Source: Elmis aenea
Lineage: Eukaryota; Arthropoda; Insecta; Coleoptera; Elmidae
Length of the DNA stretch: 64,000 bases
NCBI GenBank assembly: GCA_947652605.1
Contig: OX393579.1
Coordinates: 21,597,674 to 21,661,673, forward strand
Reading direction: 5' to 3'
In this document: positions 23,051 to 33,434 of the stretch, piece by piece
Layout of the letters: each line of letters starts with the position of its first letter
Numbering within the stretch: position 1 is the stretch's first letter
Notes under the pieces: generated by a model
Seen by the model: only the letters and a program-made list of their open reading frames with translations
Told to the model about the DNA's origin: nothing
The model's database searches: none
Translations under genes and position numbers: made by a program

Positions 23051-24130
23051 AACTGATGTATAAAGTAAAACCAAAATTTTCTTTTTTTTTACAAGATTTT
23101 ATTCAACCTCACATGTTTGGTTGTTTGTTTAGGTCAAATCTTGCGACTCAGTTTTGATCCACTCTTACATATCTGATTGACTTGAAATTTTGCATGCATA
23201 CATGGTCTCCGTGACAATACACTTTAACACTTTTTTACGATCAAAATTCAAGATGCCGTCTCCAATATGGCGAACAATTTTTGTCGTATATAGTAATATA
23301 GTATGACTCGGCTTAAAGTCGATATCTATAGGTTCTCTGGGGTACTGATTATGATTTTCGGGTCAAAATTTAGAAATTCCAAATAGCTGTGCAAAAATGG
23401 CGATCACTAAAACGGACATAATAAATTTGAAGTAAAACAAATATATTTAAAACAAGCATTTATGTACAATAAAGAAGAAAATAAATTTTCTAAAAGCTTG
23501 TCGCGACAAATTCGTAAGTTTTTAATTTGACATTAAAATAATTTGCAACAACTTTTATCAAGAATAATTTTTTTTTGAGAATTCGATAATAAAGCACTTT
23601 TCCATTTGTTGCATACTTTTTGAATGTTAAAATACTATAAAAATAAAAATTGGACATTTACCCCAAAAATTTTGTAATCAATATTATTTTGTAACTCCAA
23701 ACAACTTTTTCCTATCAGTTTTTTTGTACCTGTTAAAATAAGGGCACTTTACTCTTGCGAATGTTTTTAAAATCGCTTAAAATCTAGTGTGCTACGAATT
23801 TCAATTCAAGTTTTTTTTCATTTTAAAATAGTTTAGAGCCATTCACCAACTTTTATAAAAAATAAAGATTTTTAAGAGATATATAATTAAAAACTTTTCC
23901 ATTTGTTGCATACTTTTTGAATTACGCTATGCGTAACATATATCACCCAGAAAAGTAAAAAATAATCTACAAAGATGCTATTGTTCGATAGCTGCATTTT
24001 GTGATATAAATTAGCCCAAAATATAAAATAAAATTTAAGATCACATTACAATTTTTTGCTTATTATCGGATAGAATCGAAGTATTTTAAGTTTTAAAACA
24101 CACATTTATAACTAGGTTAATTTTATATTT
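23051..24130. repeat. Old repeat-like sequence with a direct 28 bp repeat
   Basis: CTTTTCCATTTGTTGCATAC (continuing TTTTTGAAT) occurs at about 23596 and 23897, each preceded by diverged ACTTTTAT... and AAGA... words, so two roughly 300 bp units are weakly similar. The tract at 23150-23410 has the look of an old interspersed repeat, but no ends are visible. Confidence 0.45.
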
Positions 24131-26132
24131 ATTTATCCGACTTTGTGGCTGTTATATTTAATAATATCGTAACAGAAAGAAAATATGGTGAGACACTGCA
24201 TGTATATTTCTCCTTTTTGACTTTTTAGTCTAAAAAGACACACAAGATATAGAAATGTAAAATAAAATGTATTCTTTAAATTTTTATATATTTTTTTAGT
24301 TTAATTGCGATCTGTTGTTTTCATATAATTAATCTTGAGTACTTAATCTTATCTCTAGAGCAAACGAAAAAACAAAGAGTAAGTAGGATGAAAAATAATA
24401 AAATGAGGGTTTGCTACAGATTTCTTAAAACTTTATAACCCTCAATAAAATTTTTATTCAACACGAAAAAAGAATTCTGTAAAATTCGTAAGATGCAATT
24501 TAAAATTTTATTGGTAAATTAATCACTGGAAAAAATATTTGGAAATGATGACTTACTAATATATCAATTAAAGGCCCAGATTAAAACAATACATGTAAAA
24601 GTTGTAAGTATAAATACATATGTAATTATCATTAATTTAGGGTAGTTTTAATTAATTAAATTATCTCTGTCTTTACTTGTATTGTGCTTTGTGTTTTATA
24701 TTTTACTGTAGCAAGAAACATACAAAATATATGCATTAAAATTAATAACAAAAAATTAACAAAAGTTTGAATTAGAATAAATGTTTACGATAGCATACGT
24801 TACTAATAAATAAATAAACGTTTTAAACACATATTTAAGAGATAAATGTTACTTTTAGCAGATAACTCTGTCTCCCACAGCATATTAGAATTGTCCAGAG
24901 CTCACCATTACATGTAATACATATTATAGTTAATAACAGCTAATGCTTGGATCATGGAATAATTTTCTCTTTGTTGCACTCATATTTGTACCGTTATTTT
25001 GATTTTCAAAAATTGGTAAACAGCAACTGCTTTAAAAATACCGATGTATCGTTTATGGACAGTCTGGTTTATTGATTAAATGATCTTTTTCTAGTACAGC
25101 TGAAAACAATTTGTGTTGCTGTTAAAAACCCTTACAATTTTATTTTACAACCGTTTGCTTTACTATATAAATCTCTTTGTGGTAAACTACAACAAATATT
25201 TACAAAGGTCTGCGGTAGTTGATAACTAATAAATGGTTAAACGTAATGTACTGAAATTAAGGTTAAAGTCATGGCCCTCTTGGGATAAAGCCTAGAACTC
25301 GCTCACAATATATGGATGAAAGCTGTATATATGTTAAAGGCTTATAAAGTTCAAATCGCATATTGAGAACAGTGTTACAGAAGACGCACGGTTTTAGTGT
25401 TTCGGTTGCAGTGTTTGCTTTTGTTGATGGGCTCGACAATGCACACAGACAGCGTAGCTGGCTAAAGTGAGCTTTTTCTATAAAATAGAGTCGTTTATCC
25501 GCATGAAAAAGCTCGAAATGAGCACAGGTCAGACACGGGGCTGTTCGAGACGTGGTCATCAATCCCATTGCACCCTACTTAGTACTAAATGTGCCATGTA
25601 AGCAAGTCTGACTGGTAAGGTCGGATCATTGGGCTTATATCACTTGATAAAAAAATTCAAATACAATCAAAATATGAAATCTGTATACAACATAGCTGTG
25701 TTATATGGAAGACTGCATAAGTATTTTATTAAAATAATTAATTATTTCAAGTATTTACATTAATGTAGTTGAACGCTTAATTGATCAATAAAAAACTACA
25801 TGTTAACTTGTTAAGTAATTATATTTATTAAAATTTAGTTATTTAATATGATACAGCATAATTAAAGCCTTTATTTAATTGCTAAGCAAAAAATATACAA
25901 TTTTGCTTGGTAAAAGTACCATTTCATCCAGATACTTATGTCCAGTTTTAATTTTTTTTACTCAAAAAAAAAACACGTAAAAACAAACTATAGGTACTTT
26001 CCCAGAGTATTATATTCTAGGTTCCTACATTAATTCATTTTGCTGAGTAATATAATTTCTTAGTAAAATATATTTCTGGTGTAAATGAGATGCATGATGT
26101 GTTTCGTTATCCTGATTACACAGCGCAAGGGG
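24131..26132. other. Unassigned sequence
   Basis: AT-rich, with one GC-richer patch at 25270-25570 that is open for 99 codons on the minus strand but has no recognisable domain. No element ends seen. Confidence 0.45.
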
Positions 26133-26135
26133 TAA

Positions 26136-26608
26136 AGGGTAGTTCACACGGTGACACTAGCGTCGCGACATCAAATGTCACGACATCGTTTGACATTCGG
26201 TGTCGTGGCACTGGGTGTTCACACGTAAAATGATATGTTTGAGCGTCGCAACATCAAAATAAAAATGGCAGCTCTTGTAACTGCACCAACGAGTGTTGTA
26301 GAGCAACTAATTATTTTGAAGTCGCTATATTCGGGAAAAGATTTGTCCCATAAACAAGGATATTGTTAATAATGCTCTAAAATCGTTGGAACATCTATTG
26401 TGAGGACATGATAAGTTGAAAATCGATGACAAACAAATGTATATTATTTGTCCGTTTTGTCAAAATATAAAAGTATGGTAGGCTTATGTCAAATGAGTCA
26501 TGACATCGTGGCATCGCGATATCAGGCTGTTCAGACGACATTTGATGCCACGGACCTAGTGTCACGACGCTAGCGTCACGACGCTAGTGTCACCGTGTGA
26601 ACTACCCT
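26136..26608. mobile_element. TAA-flanked MITE (473 bp), PIF/Harbinger type
   Basis: The ends AGGGTAGTTCACACGGTGAC and its reverse complement are perfect for about 30 bp, flanked by TAA at 26133-26135 and 26609-26611. Subterminal GTCGCGACATC, GTCACGACATCG and CACGACGCTAG words are repeated. It is inserted at the left edge of another element (26609-27752). Confidence 0.9.
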
Positions 26609-27752
26609 TAATGATAGAACGTACAGCGACCTGCCGGCAGGACCAAAACAACAAACTTGAGTACTTTACAAATGATTAAATTATAGGCTTCTCGGTTCTT
26701 CTAGCAGGATTAAAAGTCCTATGGAAATATTCGTTACATTTCAAGCTAATAGCGCATTTTTTTACCATAACTGTACGTCATTCCGTTTTAAAGTTACACC
26801 CTGTTGAAACTAGTCGTCAAGATGTTCCGAGTCGGGCAACGCGTTTCAGCTGCGGCGACCAATTTCGACAGTAAAAATAACAATTCGTGGAGTATTTCGC
26901 AATTTGGTGACCAGTGGCAGTCCGCAAAATGTTGGGGCACGATAAAAAAAATAATAAAATCAAAAAACTCTGCCTCTGTATTATGGGACATTGATAAAAA
27001 TACTATGAAAATTTCATTAGATGCCCTAACAGTAGAAGACAATAATATTCCCGGTATGTACCATTTCAAAATTGTACTAATATAATATAATATGTATTAA
27101 TAATAAAACTAAACAACCCAGACGCTCGCGCGTTTATGTGTGTGAGTGTTTGTACGTACGCGTGCGTGCATTCTGTGTGTCTGCTGTGGCTCATCAACGT
27201 GTGTCCGATTTTGATACAGTCTTTTTTATTTTAATTAAAGTTTAGGTATATCTCCGGGAAGGTTGATAGCCATATTTAGTCATCAGTTCAAAAGGTTTTT
27301 TATGTTTAATTTGTTAATGATAACAATGAGAATAATGTGTAATGTGTGTTTTTTATTGCCAATTTATAAGATAGAATATATTGTTAGTATTATTAAGTTA
27401 CCATTTTATAATTGTTTTTTACAGTACTTTATTACTTATAGGTAAGAAATAGAATTTTATGTTTAAATTTGTTAAAATAAACTTTGCGAGATTTACACGA
27501 CTTTGTTTTGACGTCAGCTACCACGCCACTGGATTCATATCACATAACAATGTTTAAAAATTTAAAAAAATGCTTATTAATACGCTTCAGATTTACTACG
27601 TACTGCCCGCAGGACACTAACATCCTTCTGGAAGGATAGCCTTATTTGCGCATGTCTCTCCTACATGCAGGACCAACTCTCTGTACAAAAGTACTTCTAC
27701 GAGCGCTTCCAGCAGGACAAAGCTCTGTACGTTCTATCATTAAGGGTGCAAC
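26609..27752. mobile_element. Unclassified element with TAATGATAGAACGTACAG inverted ends
   Basis: TAATGATAGAACGTACAG at 26609 is mirrored at 27725-27742. The exact left end is blurred by the MITE inserted there. The motif GCAGGAC is repeated near both ends (near 26637, 27610, 27667 and 27711), as expected for transposase binding sites. A coding exon (26822-27053) lies between. Superfamily unknown. Confidence 0.65.
26822..27053 (+). CDS. First coding exon of an unidentified protein
   Basis: ATG at 26822 opens 77 codons: MFRVGQRVSAAATNFDSKNN..., WSISQFGDQWQSAKCWGTIK, then KKIIKSKNSASVLWDIDKN and MKISLDALTVEDNNIP. It then meets a good donor, G|GTATGT, at 27054. The alternating pattern with GTI...SVLWDID...IS looks like a small beta-barrel (Tudor/SH3-like) module; this is inference from pattern only. 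It lies inside an element with inverted ends, so it is probably part of that element's gene. No second exon was identified. The opposite-strand open frame is a shadow. Confidence 0.5.
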
Positions 27753-27821
27753 TTGAATAAGTTAAGTTATTTTAAATTTCAAATTACATTTTCGTTGTAT
27801 CAATTACCTCACTTCTTATCA

Positions 27822-27925
27822 AGCATTGAAAAAAAAAAAGAAACTAACCTCTAACCTGGCCCTCTCTTACTAACCTAAACAGAGTGCCAGGCATGGTTGT
27901 GAAGGCAATGAATGAAGTTGGTGTG
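27822..27925 (-). repeat. Solitary relative of the 1-3.6 kb satellite monomer
   Basis: On the minus strand this reads GGCACTCTGTTTAG, AGAGGGCCAGGTTAGAGGTT, a poly-T run, then GCTTGATAAGAAGTGAGG, following the order of motifs in the satellite unit (GGCATTCTGTTTAC, GAGGGTCAGGTTAGAGGT, T-run, GCTGAATAATGGGGAA). Diverged single copy outside the large transposon. Confidence 0.55.
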
Positions 27926-28269
27926 ATGCGATAAATCACCAACGTAAAAATTATATTTATTTTTCGGCTAAACTTTTCGCCGAATAGTGAGCAAATCAAA
28001 AAAATCATTTTGGTACTGTTGAATTTAATTTTTTAGAGCTTTTATCATTTTCGCAGCATTTTTGAAAGTGTTGTTTTTTTGTAAAAGAGTAAAAGTAAAT
28101 TTACATTATTTATCTTTCCTAATATTGCACCCCAAAATATTTGTAATGCAACAAACTTAAATTTTATTAATAATTTTAGCAACATTCGAGCATTTGTTAC
28201 AAAGTCTACTGTAACTTGTCTTTGCCATCTAACTCGAAACAAATTGGAACTCACCAGTGTTACCAAATG

Positions 28270-28470
28270 TATCGAAATTCCGCTCGTGTTAGATTGTTAG
28301 ATATTTAGGTATATCTAAAAAGGCGTATTGCCGAAATGTAAAATAAAATATACAATAACGGACTTTTATATCTAATTACTTAGTATTTTTACATTTTTTA
28401 TATTTTGCGCACCAAATCTTGTTGCGCCCGTGGCGAGCGCCTCTTTCGCCACGCCCTTGCTACGGCACTG
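28270..28470. mobile_element. Right-end fragment of the 20646-type hAT family
   Basis: It ends GCCACGCCCTTGCTACGGCACTG at 28470 and matches 21400-21547 (TTGCGCCCGT, GCGCCTCTTTCGCCACG). No left end or target duplication found. Confidence 0.7.
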
Positions 28471-28760
28471 CATAATAATAATAATAAAATTAAATAAAAC
28501 AAACAATACATATACATTATTTTTATTACATAAGTATTCGTAACAGCTAATTTACGAATTTTTATTGAGCAAAGCAGAACTTTTACCCCACAAGTTAATA
28601 TTGAAATCTAAACAAAGAAATTTTTAAAATGCGGTCTTAATTTTTAGCTCTTGTTTTCTCTACGTACTGAATCAACTGAAACTACTTCAAAATAGTGGAT
28701 TTTGTTGCAAGGAAATCGATTAATAAATAGAATTAGCTTAAAACTATTTACTTACATATA
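28471..28760. other. Unassigned AT-rich spacer
   Basis: Includes a short (ATA)n tract after the hAT end. Nothing else seen. Confidence 0.5.
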
Positions 28761-28970
28761 CAGGGTGTTTCTTAAATATTGCGAAATAGTTTGGGTGGTG
28801 ATTCCTTATCAAAAAATAAGGGGGGTCTTTCATATAACTTTTTTTTCCTTAGACGTCTCCTTTCGGAGTTACAGCCCCCTAAAGGGGAGCGGTAAAATTA
28901 GGTTTTTATTTAATTTCTCAAATTTGGATAAATGTAGGGAATGATATTTGGTAGTTGTTTTATACTTAGA
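28761..28970 (+). mobile_element. Single arm of the 10033-type CAGGGTGTTTC element
   Basis: It begins CAGGGTGTTTCTTAAATATT after TA and follows the left arm of 10033-11093 through GGATAAATGTAGG, then stops. No right arm within 1 kb. Confidence 0.8.
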
Positions 28971-29081
28971 ATTGTTAAAACGTATGAAGATTTGACGGAC
29001 AAGGCATGCAACGTTTGCTAAAATTTATTTTATAGGTACATTTACATCGGTTAGAGGAACATTCGACCTCATATTTTATTT

Positions 29082-29447
29082 TTAAGAATAAAAGTGCAAC
29101 AGCAGAATTAAAAATATCCCGAATTCAATTATAATAATCCACATCGGATGTGATTTCTCATCTAGTTTAACTAATAATTCTTTAAACCTTTCCGTTATTA
29201 ACTGATATAACAAGATGATTTTGATGATTAAAAAAAAGTATTTTGCAACTAAACTGAACAGTTTCGTTTGGTAAAATGATAAAAACCTTTTTATTATGTC
29301 TTTGGAATAAACATTTGATAAAGTATTTATTGCATTCTTACTAATTCTACAACCTACGCTTTTTGTCAACAACGGTGCTCTATTGTTCCATAGGAATTCC
29401 AAAACTTTACTTCCATTGTAAATCAGGAAACAATTGACAATCGGCAT
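29082..29447 (-). CDS. 121-codon hydrophobic open frame, unassigned
   Basis: The ATG at 29447 opens 121 codons (MPIVNCFLIYNGSKVLEF...), unusually long for this AT-rich non-transposon sequence. Two hydrophobic segments (about residues 62-82, LFSLVAKYFFLIIKIILLYQ; and 102-118, MWIIIIEFGIFLILLLH) flank an ERFKELLVKLDEK stretch. That loop and spacing vaguely recall insect gustatory receptors, but there is no TYhhhhhQF signature and no splice partner was found. It may be an exon of a receptor-like gene, a pseudogene or chance. Confidence 0.25.
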   Translation of the reverse strand: MPIVNCFLIYNGSKVLEFLWNNRAPLLTKSVGCRISKNAINTLSNVYSKDIIKRFLSFYQTKLFSLVAKYFFLIIKIILLYQLITERFKELLVKLDEKSHPMWIIIIEFGIFLILLLHFYS

Positions 29448-29915
29448 TTCCTAATTAAATCAAGTTTGAGGATTTATTTGAATATTGAAACCAAGTCATG
29501 CATGTTTAATTAATTAAGAAATCAATGTTTTAAGCAATACTGCTGACGTAGGAGATACATAATTTTCAAATTTAAAAAATTCGTAAACAGTACAATGTCG
29601 GTTAAATTAAACAAAATATTCTAATTCCAAAAAGCTAATCACCGATATGCTCATTTTGTTTTAAATAATGCATGACACGTAGACAGACGGAAAAGTATAT
29701 TCAGTAAATTTTTTATGTCTTAAAAGTCTCCGTTGCAGGTAAGACTTTTTTTAAAGAAAATAGTAAATACTTAAAACAGCCACTCTCAACTATTTAAACC
29801 TAGTTGGATGTGACACCATGAAAAAGTTTTTTTTTAAATTTTTGAAATGTGTAAGTTTTCATATAATTTTGACGACGTGTATGACATGATAGGGTACTTC
29901 AGTTTGACTGTTGAG

Positions 29916-30792
29916 TAGGGATTCTGAGTCTCGACAATTTTTAAAGTCCCGGGACTCCAGACTTTTTTTTATCAAAGTCCCGGGAATTCCCGGGACTTCG
30001 AGACTTTTGCGAATTTTATTTACATACTAGAAAATGGTGGCATTACGCGTCAAAAATGACAGAAGATTTTATAAGGTGCAAGAAAAATGATGATATATGC
30101 ATGTATTCAAAATTCATCGGCTATTTTCACTGTAAAAAATAAGTTTTCTTGACAGTGACATTGTTTCTGAAAGCACCAGCTACATATTTAAAATTGCTTC
30201 TTTGTGCGTATCGTGATCGTGAATCGGTCGTGACAGTTGACAGAATATTTTTTTAAAATTAAACTAAATTCACGGATTTTGTTTTTGAAGCATTTATTTT
30301 ATAAATAAAGTATAGTAGTAGGAGTAGTATTATTATTTTTAATTAAGTCTACATTCTTCAGTAAATAAAGTATATATTTCCAAGTAAATGCCTATTTTAA
30401 ATAAACTTTTTTCATTAAACTTTAAAAAATAACAAGCATAAGTAAAATATATTTTTACTAATAAACTTAACAATTATCCTTTAGCTTTAAAGCAGACAAG
30501 AAATAAACATAAACAATTAAATATGGCAGGCAAAAAATTTAAATAAAGTTAAGTAAATACTGATTGTTAGTATAAACTATAAACATAAAAAATTATGAAA
30601 CAAAATATTTTTGCTAAACTCATGGCAGTAAAATTTGTTTAAAAATTAGAAGTATAAAAAATTTATTTCAGCGTTCTGTAACATTTAGTCTCGTCTCGAG
30701 TCTCGAACTAAATGTCCCGGGACTCGAGACTAAGAAAGTCCCGGGAATTCCCGGGACTTACGTCTCGGGAAATTCCCGGGACAGAATCCTTA
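29916..30792. mobile_element. Non-autonomous hAT element (877 bp) rich in CCCGGGAATTCCCGGG palindromes
   Basis: The ends are TAGGGATTCTG and CAGAATCCTTA, flanked by CTGTTGAG at 29908-29915 and 30793-30800, a perfect 8 bp duplication. Subterminal regions at both ends are packed with TCCCGGGACT, TCCCGGGAATTCCCGGGA and GTCTCGA motifs; the middle is AT-rich and non-coding. Confidence 0.92.
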
Positions 30793-30800
30793 CTGTTGAG

Positions 30801-31379
30801 CCCCTATAATTTTATTATTCTAAAAGAAAACTCTTATAAACCTTAAATTTTTTTAAATCGCAGGAAGTTCTTTACAATCTGATCATGTGTTAAAAATGTA
30901 AACATGCATTAAAAGAAAATTAGAAATATGAGTTTAATAATTATTTACCATATTTCATACAATCTTAGTCACGTTGGTGTTTGACAACACAAAATACGAT
31001 CGCTTTAGTACTTAACGGTTTATATTATAACCTGTGTGTATAATTGTGTTTGATTATTTTGTGACAAAAACAACATTATTTTGTGAGCTATTAATTAAAA
31101 ATGGACCTTCTGGCGAATTGCTTCGGCAAGTGTGTTTTTGGTGCGCGTTAACATAAAGAGGCCAACTGTTCCGAGTGGCAGTTGTTGGAAACTAAACATA
31201 TTAAACACAAAAAATTATTACTGCCAATTTTTTTGTTCTCATTTGGACTAAAAAAAAATTTGTTTATTTTTGTTATTGAGTACAATTCTACTATCAAAAA
31301 ATGATAGTGGTTTGTCTTGTCAAATACGAGGATACTAAAATTTTGTGAAAAATAAATAACTTTTTAAGTCAAGTTTCTC
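30801..31379. other. Unassigned sequence with a possible short first exon
   Basis: ATG at 31101 in good context (TTAAAAATGG) reads MDLLANCFGK before a potential donor (CAA|GTGTGT near 31130), and stops by 31149 if unspliced. This could be a first coding exon of a host gene, but nothing else supports it. Confidence 0.25.
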
Positions 31380-32420
31380 AACAATTAATTATCTTATGTA
31401 TCTTTATTTTTGTAGTGTATGATCGAATTCAGATTACTTTTTTTTTCTACGACCACTATTGTAAATGACTCTTACCGTACAGGGTGGACCAAATTCGAAT
31501 GTTTTACGGGCTATCTCGGTTACCGTAATAGATAGCGAAAATCTGATTTCGGTCTCTTGGGCTATTTTTTTGAGAAAATAACACTAGGCTAAGAAAAAAT
31601 TACTTTTGTTTTTAAATTAAGCATAAAAATCTGTATAAAAAACCTTTATAACATTTTGTTCTAATTTAATAAATAAAGAAGTTACAGCAAATTTTCAAAA
31701 ATGATGAAATTTCATTTTTCGTCTGTAGTGCCAAAATGGAATCCGATAGAAAAAATCTGATTGCATAGACGTTATTTTCTTAAAAAAATAGCCAAAGAGA
31801 CCGAAATCAGATTTTCGCTATCTATTACGGTAACCGAGATACCCCGTAAAACATTCGAATTTGGTCCACCCTGTACAGCCTGCATGCATAGCAAGTGGGA
31901 CTTTACGCACGGTAAGCAAAAATCACAGTTTTTTAAAGATATTATCAAAGTAGGCTCACTTCAAACCCATCCTGCATGCATAGTAGTAGTAAGTGAGTCC
32001 TTACGCGCGTTAAGCAAAACGCCACTTGTCTAGAAACGTCAAAGTAGACTTACGACAAACGACAGTTAACAGCGTACGTGCAAGTGTGTTTACTATTAGC
32101 CAAAAACCGGTAAAATCGTTTGTATTATGTGATTGTAGAAAAAGTATGCTACATAAAACGAGTCGTAAAGCAATTACGCACTCGCCGCTACGCGGCTCAT
32201 TGCCAGACCCGGCAACAGAAATTTTGGGGCCCGTTACTCTGATCGTTTGTGGACCCTCTGGTAAAGTTGACAGCTTGTAGTTCGATCTCATTACAAGCTG
32301 ACATAGATGCCTCCTTAAGTCCGGGGGCCGGTACAGCTGTAGCCGTAGTCTCCCATTGTCGCCGGGCGTTTTCATTGCGCAACTTTTTCACTTGTGTATG
32401 TAATATACTATATCAGAATA
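31380..32420 (+). repeat. Interspersed repeat family, copy 1 (filled by a CAGGGTGG element)
   Basis: Sequence on both sides of the 31480-31873 element matches 46780-47520 in opposite orientation: CTACGACCACTATTGTAAAT before it, and GCCTGCATGCATAG..., AAAACCGGTAAAATCG and AAGCAAT words after it. Two diverged tandem units of about 85 bp (each from CCTGCATGCATAG to CAAAGTAGRCT) lie at 31880-32050. The GC-rich stretch at 32190-32390, including a short AGCTTGTAG...CTACAAGCT-like hairpin, is absent from copy 2. Superfamily unknown. Confidence 0.75.
31480..31873. mobile_element. Palindromic CAGGGTGGACC element (394 bp)
   Basis: The ends are CAGGGTGGACCAAATTCGAA and its inverse, flanked by TA, with TATCTCGGTTACCGTAATAG near both ends. 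The paralogous site near 47462 reads ...GGCTGTACAGTAACAG with no insert, so the TA duplication is confirmed by a related empty site. It is a short internal-deletion relative of 42429-43642. Confidence 0.93.
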
Positions 32421-33432
32421 AACAATAAACGTAAACTATGTATTTGGGAAAAAAAGTTGACTATCACCGGTCTGATATACATACTTCATCGTAGAAAAGG
32501 ATTTTAACGTCATTTCTTGCGATTAAGAAATTATAAGGTTTATAGGGGTTTCCTCTTATAATTACAAAGTTAGGGATGCGACAGTCAAACTGAATTACCA
32601 GATATTTCAATAAAAAACGTCTTATGAACTAGTGAGCCATTATACAAAGACAATGCAGTCTTGTGATTTCCAATAAATTACAAGTTATCATAAGATATAT
32701 TTCCTGACAATTTTACACGTTCGTACTAACAAACGTTATGAAAAATCGTTAACAAGTTGTGAATTTCATGTTTGAACTGTATCTTGAAACAAGATATTGG
32801 TTTTTTATTTGCGTATTTAATATTAAAATTCGCTTGAAAATTACATCCAGTAATTTGCAAATAGTTTTTTATATAGCTTTGTTAATAACAGAAATTGCCT
32901 TTTATACTCATGAGACACCCTTTACCATAAAAAGTTAAAGAGACCGGCATTTATTTGAATCCGTTGTTTAATTAGATAACCATGTACTTCATCTTCCACG
33001 GTTGATAATTCATAGTAGTGACAGCTTTTGGAGACGGTGGCTTGTCTAGCTCAGTTATTGATGTTTCGCAGCTATGCCGTATGTTACGAAATATGACCAA
33101 ATTATTTTTTACAACAATTGCAATGTTATATTGAAAATGGAAAATACAAGTGTTATAAACTGCCGTTCATTTATATTAATTCAGTATATTGTTGTAAATT
33201 TAGTTTAAGTTGTATAGTTTGTATTTAAATTTGTTTAATAAAGTTACATTGGTCATACAATTTTATTTATAACTTGGTTTTTCCCAAATCTCCAAATTCC
33301 TGTATTTTTTTACCTTTTTAAAATATTGGGTTATTCCAAGTCTCTTTATTGTATTTGCAAATGCGGGGACCTTTCTGTATCGTATCGACCAATGGATATT
33401 TTTTTTTGTTATTCTCTGTAGATTAGGATATG
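32421..33432. other. Unassigned AT-rich sequence
   Basis: No gene or element recognised. Confidence 0.5.
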
Positions 33433-33434
33433 TA

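Noticed and set aside
25461..25560. tRNA-like A box (TGGCTAAAGTGAG) and B-like box (GTTCGAGAC)
   Set aside because: The spacing is too long and no cloverleaf or A-tail/target duplication is present, so neither a tRNA nor a SINE is supported.
26794..27069. 91-codon minus-strand frame opposite the 26822 exon
   Set aside because: Shadow of the plus-strand exon, with no splice signals or family motifs.
32010..32391. Overlapping frames in a GC-rich patch
   Set aside because: Several frames on both strands are open because of composition; the patch lies in a repeat and no domain is visible.
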